In this document: positions 30,553-40,800 of the stretch, piece by piece
Position numbering within the stretch: position 1 is the first letter of the stretch
Layout of the letters: every line of letters begins with the position of its first letter
Assembly: GCF_022227765.1 (NCBI RefSeq)
Contig: NZ_JAJMLZ010000004.1
Coordinates: 1 to 64,000 of the forward strand
DNA: 64,000 bases
Source: Ectothiorhodospira shaposhnikovii
GTDB lineage: Bacteria > Pseudomonadota > Gammaproteobacteria > Ectothiorhodospirales > Ectothiorhodospiraceae
Reading direction: 5' to 3'
Program-made: the position numbers and the translations under genes
The notes under the pieces: model-generated
Told to the model about the DNA's origin: nothing
The model's input: only the letters and a program-made list of their open reading frames with translations
Database searches by the model: none

Positions 30553-30597
30553 TGGTAGGCGCGATTGGACTCGAACCAACGACCCCCACCATGTCAA
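30553..30597 (-). other. 3' fragment of tRNA-Val(GAC): left attachment site of the element
   Basis: The minus strand reads TTGACAT (anticodon loop, anticodon GAC), GGTGG (3' anticodon stem), GGGTC, T arm GTTGGTTCGAGTCCAAT, acceptor CGCGCCT and ACCA: the last 45 nt of a tRNA-Val. The 5' half is absent; unrelated sequence begins exactly at the 5' edge of the anticodon loop. This is the scar left when an element inserts at the 3' end of a tRNA gene; the rebuilt tRNA should be at the far end of the element, outside the window. The integrase gene starts 139 bp away. Confidence 0.9.
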
Positions 30598-30663
30598 AAT
30601 AATCCTAGCAATCCTTCAAGCTCTTGTTTTTATGGCATTTTCTTCTGGAATGTGGTTAAAAAA

Positions 30664-30679
30664 GTAAGCAGTTGCTTAC
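30664..30679. repeat. Inverted repeat beside the att site
   Basis: Perfect GTAAGCA-GT-TGCTTAC between the tRNA fragment and the end of the integrase gene. It shares AAGTAA with the operator family but has different spacing. It may be an integrase or excisionase arm site. Confidence 0.5.
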
Positions 30680-30735
30680 CCCTCTAATATCAAATAGTTA
30701 CAGGCGATCTTTGCCAACCAATAGCGTCAAAATCG

Positions 30736-31932
30736 TCATCGGCCAGCAAGGCGCTTAGCAAGGTCCAGATCCAGGTCCGCATCGACAAGATTGTACCGGA
30801 CCTCATGCCCTGCGGCGTAAAGGTCTGTCATCTTTCTGTCCGAATGACCCGCCAAATCCTGCGTGTAGGACTCGCTTTTCCCCAGTTTTTTCTCGTAAAC
30901 ATGGACTCCGAGCGAGCGGATTTCGTGGAAAGTGGGGCGCTCAGCCGGCTGCAGGCGCTTGAACAGGCCGGTTGCATTCCTGACCTCGGCAAACGTGTTG
31001 GTCAGAAGGTTCGGCGTGACCTGAGTCCAGTGCTCCTTGGCCGCCATTTGATCCCGACACTTGCGAAGTGGTGAGTAATGCACGACGAAAGGCGAGGCGA
31101 TGTTGTTCCTTGACCTGGAAATTACCGCCTGCAGCGCGTCCGTCACCCGGATTGCCAGGAACGCCTTATCGGACTTCTTCTTGGTCTTGTTCTGCACCAA
31201 GTACCAGCGCAGCACGCCATCTTGATCCTTTCGGATGTCGTCATAGCGCATCTCCACAATGTCGCCACGACGCTGCAAGGTAATAAGGGCGATCTCCATG
31301 GCGATCTTCAAGAACTCCGGCGCCTTATCGTGAATGGCGTAGAACTGCTCCAGAGTCAGGCGTTTTCGCACCTTGTCCTCGGGCCTGAAGGTCTTTGCCA
31401 GGGTTGCGTCCGCCGGGTTCTCCTTGACGTATCCGCAGGCAATGGCGTAGGCAAAGATGTCGATCAGGCGGGTGCGGTACTTCGTGTGTGCCGCTGGCGT
31501 CATCGTCTTGAGCCAGTCCGAGAGTGTCAGCACGTCAATCTGATCCAGCTTTTTGGTGCCGATCTCACGCTTGATTTTGGCCATCAGCGCCATGTAGTTC
31601 TTCTCGGTTTGCTTGCCCCACCGCTTCTCAGGCACCCGTTCCACGATGTACTCGTCAATGAGCTTGCTTAGGGTCATGGCCTGAATCCTGCGGGGCTTGA
31701 CCACGCCGGCCTCGACATGCTCAATCAGGGACTCCGGCTTGTCGCCCTTCAGCATCAACCTCAAGTTGAGCTGGTTGCCCACCTCGATAGCCTTGGCCCG
31801 ATTCTTCCCCAGGCTGAAAAAGCGCCGGGTGACGGGGTGGTGATAGCGGTAATAGACGTTGCCCTTGGATTCGTTCCGGTAGACGTTTGGGGGCAGGTTG
31901 GCGGAAACGCCCTTTTTGATGGCCATGCTCAC
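30736..31932 (-). CDS. int: Phage tyrosine integrase
   Basis: 398 aa. Carries out integration at the tRNA-Val site. The N-terminal ~75 residues (PPNVYRNESKGNVYYRYHHP...) are an arm-binding domain, followed by a core-binding domain (SKLIDEYIVERVP...) and the catalytic domain. The active residues appear in order: Arg in LITLQRRGDIV, Lys in NKTKKKSDK, H-x-x-R in FHEIRSLG, His in LAGHSDRKM and Tyr in TDLYAAG. The gene is oriented towards the att site, with its GTG start overlapping the stop of the excisionase gene (GTGA); ATG 31,926 is an alternative start. Confidence 0.96.
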   Translation of the reverse strand: MSMAIKKGVSANLPPNVYRNESKGNVYYRYHHPVTRRFFSLGKNRAKAIEVGNQLNLRLMLKGDKPESLIEHVEAGVVKPRRIQAMTLSKLIDEYIVERVPEKRWGKQTEKNYMALMAKIKREIGTKKLDQIDVLTLSDWLKTMTPAAHTKYRTRLIDIFAYAIACGYVKENPADATLAKTFRPEDKVRKRLTLEQFYAIHDKAPEFLKIAMEIALITLQRRGDIVEMRYDDIRKDQDGVLRWYLVQNKTKKKSDKAFLAIRVTDALQAVISRSRNNIASPFVVHYSPLRKCRDQMAAKEHWTQVTPNLLTNTFAEVRNATGLFKRLQPAERPTFHEIRSLGVHVYEKKLGKSESYTQDLAGHSDRKMTDLYAAGHEVRYNLVDADLDLDLAKRLAGR

Positions 31933-32135
31933 CCTCTCAGGATGCGGTTGATCAGTTCGTCCTCCGTGGCGGCAGACGCTTCCGCCTCCACCTCAACGTA
32001 GTATAGGTTCCCGAGCCTTTTGCCCGGCAATTCGCCTTCTCTGATCCACTTCTTCAGGGTGTTGATGCTTGGGCGTGAGCCTGGCGTGAACCGCAGATGG
32101 CGGTATTCGGACACCAGCATGAGACGTTTGGACAT
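31929..32135 (-). CDS. xis: Excisionase-like protein
   Basis: 68 aa, small and basic. RPSINTLKKWIREGELPGKRLGNLYYVEVEA is a MerR-type winged helix as in lambda-type excisionases: helix-turn-helix, then a wing with the K-R-L-G-N-x-Y-Y-V pattern. It overlaps the integrase start by 4 nt, as xis-int pairs often do. It should bend attL/attR DNA and favour excision. Confidence 0.82.
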   Translation of the reverse strand: MSKRLMLVSEYRHLRFTPGSRPSINTLKKWIREGELPGKRLGNLYYVEVEAEASAATEDELINRILRG

Positions 32136-32168
32136 AAAAATACCCTCCGCGACAAAGCCGGGGAGGGT

Positions 32169-32184
32169 AAGTTACTGGTTACTT
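32169..32184. promoter_or_regulatory. Operator-like palindrome, xis-int promoter region
   Basis: AAGTTAC-TG-GTTACTT, one mismatch from a perfect 7-2-7 palindrome. It lies 34 bp before the xis start and just after the repressor stop, where the promoter of the xis-int operon would be. Confidence 0.75.
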
Positions 32185-32196
32185 CTTGGCAAGAGT

Positions 32197-32604
32197 TTAA
32201 TTTTCGGCTACATTACGCGCCCATTCGATAAGCTGCCGCTTCTGTTCTTCGGTGGCAATATGTACGTCTTTTCCGTCCGCACCCTCACGGATAACCTTGA
32301 GGATCGCACGCTCCTTCTCGGTGACGACATCGCCCATGATTTCCTCAATGGTTTCGAGGACTTCCGGCATGTAGTCGTTCATGGCGATTCGGAGCATGTA
32401 CGCCGGGTCAACATTTAGAGCCTTTGCCAAAGGCCCGACTTTGCTGACCGGGATCTTGGTGATTCCCTTCTTGAACATGGTCATGATGTTCGCGTTGGGA
32501 TAGCCAAGTTCTGCTGCGATCTCGCGCTGGCTCTTTTCCGACATTTCGAGCTGCGCGTTGAAATAGTCCTTCATCGAAGGCAGATTAACCTGCTTTTTCC
32601 TCAT
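32197..32604 (-). CDS. Putative phage repressor, HTH protein
   Basis: 135 aa. The N-terminal half is a lambda-repressor-type helix-turn-helix: SEKSQREIAAELGYPNANIMTMFKKGITKIPVSKVGPLAKALNVDPAYML. The C-terminal half is short, helical and acidic and lacks a LexA-type peptidase, so induction would not be by self-cleavage. It is encoded divergently from the early genes and upstream of xis-int, the usual place of a lysogeny regulator. It is the best candidate to bind the repeated AAGTAAC-NN-GTTACTT sites, which is inference. Confidence 0.8.
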   Translation of the reverse strand: MRKKQVNLPSMKDYFNAQLEMSEKSQREIAAELGYPNANIMTMFKKGITKIPVSKVGPLAKALNVDPAYMLRIAMNDYMPEVLETIEEIMGDVVTEKERAILKVIREGADGKDVHIATEEQKRQLIEWARNVAEN

Positions 32605-32929
32605 TGCTTCTTCCCCTTGACACTGCGGCCTTTTTGTACTAGCCCCCTCTGGGCTTGATTCTGAGTATAGTCTAACCCACGACTTACATACATGGGTACA
32701 AAAAAAATCAAGTATGTGATGAGTGTGGCAAATTCATGAATGGCGGTGTAAGATCCGCCGATCCCTCCGATTCGGAGGTTTTTTTTCTGATGGTGTCGCA
32801 AGACAGGGGCCATGGATTGACAGGGGTTGTTCTGGCACAGCCATAGCCGCCAAAGCTGGGTCTATACCCAAGAACTCTCGTTCTATACTGAACGGCTCGG
32901 TACGGTAACTTTCGAGGAAAAGGTTGCAA
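32605..32929. promoter_or_regulatory. Divergent control region of the element
   Basis: 325 bp between the repressor (-) and the first early gene (+). It holds an operator-like AAGTATG-TG-ATGAGTG at 32,710-32,725, a weaker partner GTCTAAC-CC-ACGACTT near 32,670, an internal terminator at 32,764-32,786 and ribosome site GAGGAAAAGG before 32,930. Small open frames inside it have no coding character. Confidence 0.65.
32764..32786 (+). terminator. Terminator/attenuator inside the control region
   Basis: CCTCCG-ATT-CGGAGG followed by eight T. It lies between the rightward early promoter region and the first early gene, so transcription would have to read through, suggesting attenuation or antitermination, or a short leader RNA. 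Confidence 0.75.
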
Positions 32930-33163
32930 ATGAGTGAGGTTGGCGCGTTTCAAGAGGGCGCAAAGCCCGAAGTGTTGGGCATCGAAAGTCTTGAGGAATT
33001 GTCAGATGCCCTGGAAACGGAAGTTCTGAAGCCTCTCAAAAGTGTTGACTTTGGAGAATTTTCTTTGCTGGTTTGCGATGCTGGCAATGGGTCACTGTTC
33101 ACGGTGGTTTCGGGATGCAACGGGAGTCTCGCGGTCGTAGGCGGCGAACCAGCCGCAGTGTAA
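32930..33163 (+). CDS. Small acidic early protein
   Basis: 77 aa, strongly acidic, no Lys/Arg clusters, with a C-terminal half FSLLVCDAGNGSLFTVVSGCNGSLAVVGGEPA predicted as short strands. First gene of the rightward series, with its own terminator at 33,185. Position and acidity would suit an anti-repressor or DNA-mimic role, but nothing in the sequence proves it. The ATG follows GAGGAAAAGG. Confidence 0.65.
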   Translation: MSEVGAFQEGAKPEVLGIESLEELSDALETEVLKPLKSVDFGEFSLLVCDAGNGSLFTVVSGCNGSLAVVGGEPAAV

Positions 33164-33184
33164 CTGGAAGCTGCTTTGGCAGAA

Positions 33185-33215
33185 AAGCTGGGGTCTTCTG
33201 ATCCCAGCTTTTTTT
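33185..33215 (+). terminator. Rho-independent terminator
   Basis: AAGCTGGG/CCCAGCTT stem, loop GTCTTCTGAT, then a T run. Isolates the small acidic gene from the CobT-like gene. Confidence 0.9.
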
Positions 33216-33229
33216 GTGCATCATTTATT

Positions 33230-33245
33230 AAGTCAGAAATTACTT
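33230..33245. promoter_or_regulatory. Operator-like palindrome before the CobT-like gene
   Basis: AAGTCAG-AA-ATTACTT, 28 bp before the start at 33,273. Same family as 41,836 and 53,744. Confidence 0.65.
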
Positions 33246-33272
33246 ATTGTTGCGCAGAGAAGGAGGTGTCAG

Positions 33273-35327
<2,055 letters not shown>

Positions 35328-35335
35328 GGCAATCG

Positions 35336-35369
35336 CGGGCAGTCCGTTGTAACCCCATCGGGCTGCCCG
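35336..35369 (+). terminator. Hairpin after the CobT-like gene
   Basis: CGGGCAG/CTGCCCG stem with a 20-nt loop, no T run. It may be a weak or factor-dependent terminator or an RNA-stability hairpin. Confidence 0.4.
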
Positions 35370-35382
35370 TATCATTGAAAAT

Positions 35383-35398
35383 AAGTAACCGATGAATC
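35383..35398. promoter_or_regulatory. Operator-like site before the CobS-like gene
   Basis: AAGTAAC-CG-ATGAATC, with an exact left half and a poor right half, 27 bp before the start at 35,425. Confidence 0.5.
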
Positions 35399-35424
35399 AC
35401 CTTCAAAACGAGAGAGGGAGCAAC

Positions 35425-36612
35425 ATGAGCCAGAAAATCACCTGTCAGATTTGCGGTGCCGCCGTTCACGCCGTCGCCATTCACCTGCGTGACGAGCATC
35501 CGGAGGTGTCCCTGGACGCTTACAAGAGAATGTACCCGGACGCACCTTTGCTGTCCGAAATGGCACGTCAGCGCCTGGCCGAAAAGAAGGCCGCTGCCGC
35601 TGCGGCCCCTGAGTCCGAGCCGCTGAAGGCTGAAATGGCCGAATCTGCGACCGTGACCACGCTTCGGCCGGGCGCTGTCAAGAAGCCCATGCACGAAGTT
35701 TTCAAGCTGGGCAAGGTCAAGGCCGCCCTCAATGGCCGTGGCGAGCCGATCCCGATTACCGTCCTGGGCAATGACGGCTTTGAGGACATGATTCCGGACG
35801 AGGACACTGCCTACGTCTTCAACATCGAACTGCTGAAGACTGTCCTGCTGGGTCTGGAGCTGAAAATCCCGACGTATTTGTGGGGCCATGCCGGCGTAGG
35901 TAAGTCAACGGTGATTGAACAAATCTGCCATTACACCCGCCGCCCCTACATGCGTGTTCAGCACACGGCCAACACCGAAGAGGCGCACATCGTCGGTCAG
36001 ATGCTGGCGAATGAAAAAGGCACCTACTACGAGCCGGGTCCGCTGGCACTGGCAATGAAGCACGGCTGGACCTACAACGCCGACGAATACGACTACGCCT
36101 CTCCCTCCGTGTTGGCCGTGTATCAGGCTGTGCTCGAAGGCAAGCCGCTGGTCATCAAAGAGGCTCCGCCGGAGTGGCGGGTGGTCCGTCCGCACGAAAA
36201 CTTCCGCTTCCTGGCGACGGGCAACACCAACGGCGCCGGGGATGACACCGGCCTTTACCTGGGCACGAATCTCGGCAACGCGGCCAACTACAGCCGCTTT
36301 GGTATCACTGAGCATGTGCCCTACATGCAGAAGAACATGGAGGTCGCGGTGATCTCGAATCAGGCCGGCATCGTCAAGGAAGACGCCGAGAAGCTGGTCG
36401 AGTTTGCCCAAGCCGTTCGCAAGTCCTTCGACGGCGGGAAGATGGCGTCCACCATCGGTCCACGCGAACTGATCTACGCCGCCAAGCTGGGTCTGCGTCG
36501 AGGCTCTTGGACCGTCGGCCTGCAGCTCGCCTTCATCAACCGCTTGAACAAGGTTGACCGGGAGACTGCAGAGGGCGTGGCGCAGCGCATTTTCAGCACC
36601 GTCGGCGCCTGA
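35425..36612 (+). CDS. CobS-like AAA+ ATPase with N-terminal zinc finger
   Basis: 395 aa. The first ~40 residues, CQICGAAVHAVAIHLRDEHPE, are a C-x2-C...H-x4-H zinc finger of the MucR/Ros shape found on phage CobS proteins. The MoxR-type ATPase domain has Walker A GHAGVGKST (154-162), a Walker B region YNADEYDYA, sensor FLATGNTNGAG and an arginine-finger part NYSRFGI. It likely forms a ring that acts through the CobT-like vWA protein encoded just upstream. GAGAGAGGGAG precedes the ATG at 35,425; ATG 35,392 is in frame but overlaps the operator-like site. Confidence 0.88.
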   Translation: MSQKITCQICGAAVHAVAIHLRDEHPEVSLDAYKRMYPDAPLLSEMARQRLAEKKAAAAAAPESEPLKAEMAESATVTTLRPGAVKKPMHEVFKLGKVKAALNGRGEPIPITVLGNDGFEDMIPDEDTAYVFNIELLKTVLLGLELKIPTYLWGHAGVGKSTVIEQICHYTRRPYMRVQHTANTEEAHIVGQMLANEKGTYYEPGPLALAMKHGWTYNADEYDYASPSVLAVYQAVLEGKPLVIKEAPPEWRVVRPHENFRFLATGNTNGAGDDTGLYLGTNLGNAANYSRFGITEHVPYMQKNMEVAVISNQAGIVKEDAEKLVEFAQAVRKSFDGGKMASTIGPRELIYAAKLGLRRGSWTVGLQLAFINRLNKVDRETAEGVAQRIFSTVGA

Positions 36613-36622
36613 GTCTAAGTTT

Positions 36623-36658
36623 GGCCATAGAGATGGCCGTGGGGGCTTATGCCCCCAC
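36623..36658 (+). terminator. Two adjacent hairpins between the CobS-like and sigma-like genes
   Basis: GGCCAT-AGAG-ATGGCC followed directly by GTGGGGGC-TTAT-GCCCCCAC. There is no T run. They may be a processing or attenuation signal in front of the ribosome site AAGGAGA of the next gene. Confidence 0.45.
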
Positions 36659-36677
36659 ATGCTTGAAGGAGATACGG

Positions 36678-37301
36678 ATGGACATGAAAGATCAAACCAG
36701 CTACGAGAACAACCTGGGCCTCATTCTCCACATTGCCCGCAAGTGCCACGCCCGCATTCTCGCCTGTCATATTCCGATGGAGTTTGATGACGTTGTGCAG
36801 GAGATCAGCCTGACATGGCTGATGGCAAGGGACAAGTTTGACCCAGACGCCGGCTTTCGCTTTTCGACCTACTTTGTGAAGTCGGCCTATACCGGCATCA
36901 ATCGCCTGGTCGAAACGCAGACCCGCCTTACGACCTTCAGCTACGACGAACCGATGGGTGACGATCAGGAGGGCAGCACGATGCTGGATCTCTTTGAGTC
37001 GGATATACCCGGACCTGAAGCTGAGTATGACCGTGAGGCTCAGTATGAAAGAAACTGCCGCAGCCTCTCCAAGCTCGCGCTGACCGCTCTGAACTGGCTT
37101 ATTGATCCGCCAGACTTTGTGATGGATGAGTACCGGGCAATGAGGGCGCAAGCCGACATGGCACAACGGCAGGGCTTTGCTACCCGCTGCGCGAAGGACG
37201 TTGACTTGGTTCTTATCTTGAATTGCCTATGCAAGACCTTCGGCGTGAGCAAGGCGGAGCGGTATTCCATTTTGCGTGAACTGAGAGCGATTTATGAGTG
37301 A
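36678..37301 (+). CDS. Sigma-70 region 2-like protein
   Basis: 207 aa. ECHIP-type opening is followed by MEFDDVVQEISLTWLMARDKFDPDAGFRFSTYFVKSAYTGINRLV (about residues 35-79), which matches sigma region 2: DDVVQE, then the F-D-P-x-x-G-x-x-F-S-T-Y pattern. The C-terminal third (VLILNCLCKTFGVSKAERYSILREL) could be a degenerate region 4. It could direct host RNA polymerase to phage promoters, or inhibit it. AAGGAGA precedes the ATG, and its end overlaps the next gene by 8 nt. Confidence 0.7.
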   Translation: MDMKDQTSYENNLGLILHIARKCHARILACHIPMEFDDVVQEISLTWLMARDKFDPDAGFRFSTYFVKSAYTGINRLVETQTRLTTFSYDEPMGDDQEGSTMLDLFESDIPGPEAEYDREAQYERNCRSLSKLALTALNWLIDPPDFVMDEYRAMRAQADMAQRQGFATRCAKDVDLVLILNCLCKTFGVSKAERYSILRELRAIYE

Positions 37302-37863
37302 AGTCAGCCTCTACAGGCCCGGCTGTTTTGGCTCAATCATCTCCTTCAGTCCCTCCAATGTTCTGTGTGCAGGCTGTCCGTGTTCAGCGGATTGCGGAGA
37401 ACAGGCAAGCCAGACGCTGAGGGCAATTCGGGCGGAAGAGGGTATCGCCGTGCCAGAGTCACCGGCCGCGAAGACGAGGAAGGCCGAAAAGCCTGTCACG
37501 CCGCGAACCAGGGCGACCGGCCTTGATGCAGACAGCCAAAGAGTGCTGGAGCGGATCACGGCAAAAAAGCCTGCAGAGTATGCCGAGCGTTTGTTGCGTC
37601 AAGGCTTCACCTGCGAAGTTATGGGCCTGAATCTGCGGAAGAGGCAAAACCCGTTCGCAATCAAAGGCCCGAAGTACATGAGGATCATCATTGACGGACT
37701 GATTGATGGCGGACTGTCCAAGAACGATCTTGCCACGCTTTACATGCAATCTGGCATGTCAAAGGCCACCGCTTATTCGCACGTCAGTATCGCCATTCAC
37801 TTTTTGCTGGCTATGGATTTGATCAGTGAATCCGATGGCCGCTTTGTTCTTACCGGAGGCTGA
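37294..37863 (+). CDS. Hypothetical protein with Cys-rich N-terminus and HTH-like C-terminus
   Basis: 189 aa. Residues 24-33 (CAGCPCSADC) are a Cys cluster able to bind Zn or Fe-S. A basic, unordered linker follows. The C-terminal part includes SKNDLATLYMQSGMSKATAYSHVSIAIHFLL, which looks like a helix-turn-helix, then LISESDGRFVL as a wing. It overlaps the sigma-like gene and its TGA is followed directly by the polymerase ATG, so the three are one operon. Perhaps a transcription or replication co-factor; not recognised. Confidence 0.6.
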   Translation: MSEVSLYRPGCFGSIISFSPSNVLCAGCPCSADCGEQASQTLRAIRAEEGIAVPESPAAKTRKAEKPVTPRTRATGLDADSQRVLERITAKKPAEYAERLLRQGFTCEVMGLNLRKRQNPFAIKGPKYMRIIIDGLIDGGLSKNDLATLYMQSGMSKATAYSHVSIAIHFLLAMDLISESDGRFVLTGG

Positions 37864-40800
37864 ATGAACTACCAACATGCACTTGCCGTCCGCTCCTACT
37901 TCTCGATGGGAGAGGCGCTGATGGCACCAAAGCAAATACCAACGCTGATGAAGGCTGCCGGCTATAAGAGCGTGGCTTTGGTGGACACTATGAGCATCAA
38001 CGGCCTGGTGGATTTTTGTACCTGCGCCGAGAAAGAGGGTGTCAAGCCCATCGTCGGAGTTCGCCTGAAGATTGTGCCGGACCCGACGCTCAGGGAGAAA
38101 AGCGTGTCGAAAAAGGAGGCGAGAGCAAATGGGCCGTGGTATCCGAAGGTGTACGCCAGAAACCATGCCGGGGTACAGGATATTATGAAGCTGCTGTCGC
38201 GCTCCTATCAGGAGGATCGCTTCTACATTGAGCCTCGTCTTGGGCTTGAGGACTTGTTGCCGGCCTTGGCGCGGGGCAATTTGGCAGTCTCTTCCGGGGA
38301 CTTCTACAGCGTCCTTCACCGCGAAGACTGCCGGGAGCTGCTTTTGAAAATGAGGACCGCCGCAGCGGGCTGTGCTTTCGTTGAAATCGTGCCCATCAAT
38401 ACTCCGCTCTTTGACCGTCTGAATGAGCGAGGGATTGAATTGGCCCGAGAGCTTGAGATGGATACCGTGCTGACGATGCCAGTCCTTTACGAGTCGGCAG
38501 AGGATGCGGACGCACGCGATGTCATGGCCGCTATCGTCGCCAACGGCAAAATGGACAGTCCGGCGAGACACATCCCCTACATGCGCGATCTGACCGTCAA
38601 GGCGCCGCTGGAAGTGGGCCGGTGTGGGGTGGCTCTTGCGGCAAGGCTCAAGCGTTGGACAACGCTGGAGAACCCGTCCGGGGCCATTGCCGGCGCCATT
38701 GCCGGGATGCAAAAGCTGGTTGATGCCTGCAGCTTTGAGTGGAAGAAGCAAGCCATCTCCTTACCCGCGATGGCTGAAAATGAACAGGCCCGCCTGGTGG
38801 CTGAGTGCAAGATCGGCTGGAAAGAGCGTCTGTCGAAGCCGACGATGGGGTACATGCCTTCCCCGGCCGACATTCCCAAGTATCTTGAGCGCCTGAAGTA
38901 CGAGCTTGGCGTACTGAACAGAATGGGGTTTGAGCGGTACTTCCTGGTTGTGCAGGAGCTGGTTCAGTGGTCAAAGCGAAACGGCATCACGGTAGGGCCG
39001 GGACGCGGGTCGGTTGGCGGATCGCTGGTCGCGTATTTGCTTGGCATCACCGATGTGGACCCGATTCGGTTCAACCTCATTTTTGAGCGTTTCATCAACC
39101 CTGAGCGTCTTGACCTTCCCGACGCCGACCTGGACTTCATGAGTTCCAGACGGGGCGAGGTGATTCAGCATCTGGTGGAGAAGTATGGGGCCGAACGGGT
39201 GGCCGGCATCAGCAACTACACCACGATGGGCGCGGCCTCTGCCTTGCGCGATACTGGGCGAGTGTTCGGGTTATCCAAGTTCGACATTGAGTGCTCCAAG
39301 TACATCCCAAAGGACACTGATTTGGTCCCGGCCTGCGAGACGGTTCCGGAGCTTGAAAAATTCAGAGAGGCACACCGGGAGGTTTGGGATCATGCCGTTC
39401 GCCTTGAAGGCAAGCTCAGATCATTGGGGCAACACGCGGCCGGTGTGGTGATTGCCGGCGAACCCATCATCAACCGGGCCACCTTGATCCAGCGGTCGAG
39501 CGATCTGCCTGTCGTCAACTGGGACAAGCGGGTGGTCGAAGACTGGGGGCTGGTCAAGATCGACATTTTGGGCCTGTCCACGTTGGACTTGCTTACCTGC
39601 GCCAAGAGCATGATTCAGGCCCGGCACGGTGTCACCATCGACTTTATACAGCTTCCCCTGGACGACAAGGACGTGATGAAGGCATTTGGTCAGGGGGACA
39701 CGGTGGGCGTATTCCAGTTTGAAAGCTCTGGCATGAGAAAGCTCCTGAAGGATCTGGCCGTGGGCGGCGACTTGACCTTTGATGACCTGGTTGCGGCCAC
39801 TGCGCTTTATCGTCCCGGTCCCATGCAATCGGGCCTGCTGGACGATTTTGTGTCCATTCGCCAGGGCATGAACGCGCCTCACTATGAGCATCCGAATATG
39901 AAGGCTGCGCTTGAATCCACGCAAGGCGTCATTGTGTATCAGGAGCAGGTCATGCAGCTTGCGGTGGATTTGGCCGGATTCACTCACGCCGAATCGGACC
40001 ACATGCGGAAAGCTATGGGTAAAAAGGATGCGGACAAGATGGCCGAAATGCGCGAAAAGTGGGTGAGCGGCTGCAAATCACACTCCGGTATGGATGAACG
40101 TCGCGCAAGGGATATTTTTGACAAAATCGAAAAGTTCGCAGGGTACGCCTTCAACCTTTCGCATAGTGTGGAGTACGCGATTATTTCTTACCTTGCAATG
40201 TGGATCAAAGTGAAATATCCACCTGAATTTTATGCCGCCTCGCTTTCCGTCATGAAAGAGGAAAAGCTGACAGAAATAGTGAAGGACGCAGAGAGGCGAA
40301 ATGTCTTTGTGGCCCCGCCGGACATCAATTTGTCCGGACCTGATTTTGAGATTCACGCGGACCCCGCCGGCAATCCACTGTTGGTCGCACCTTTCAACCG
40401 TCTCAAGGGCGCCTCCGACAAGACTGCCGACGCCATTCTTGAGGCCCGCAAGCGTATTGGCAGGCCGTTTACCAGCAAAGAGGATTTCCTGGCAAACGTC
40501 AACAAGCGAAACGTCAATGTCAGGGTTCAGGAGGCGCTGGAGCGGGTCGGCGCTTTCGCTTCGGTAACGGCCGGTTCGCTGCCGGCAAGGCATCCGGATC
40601 GCCTGAAGGATCAAATGGAGCTGCTGCCGGGGCTTGTGGTTGAACTGCTGAAGGCGGATCGGAAAATCGACATTTCGCCTTACATCAAAGGTGAAATCGT
40701 CAAGTTGGCCAACGAAGTCAGGTCGTGCGAAAAATGCAGCCTGCAGGGTAACGCGCACCCATTGCCGCGCATGGGCAAGTCGCCAAAGTTCATGGTTGTC

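Noticed and set aside
30109-30597. Minus-strand 162-codon frame across the att site
   Set aside because: Runs through the terminator and tRNA fragment and into antisense of the large gene; not a gene.
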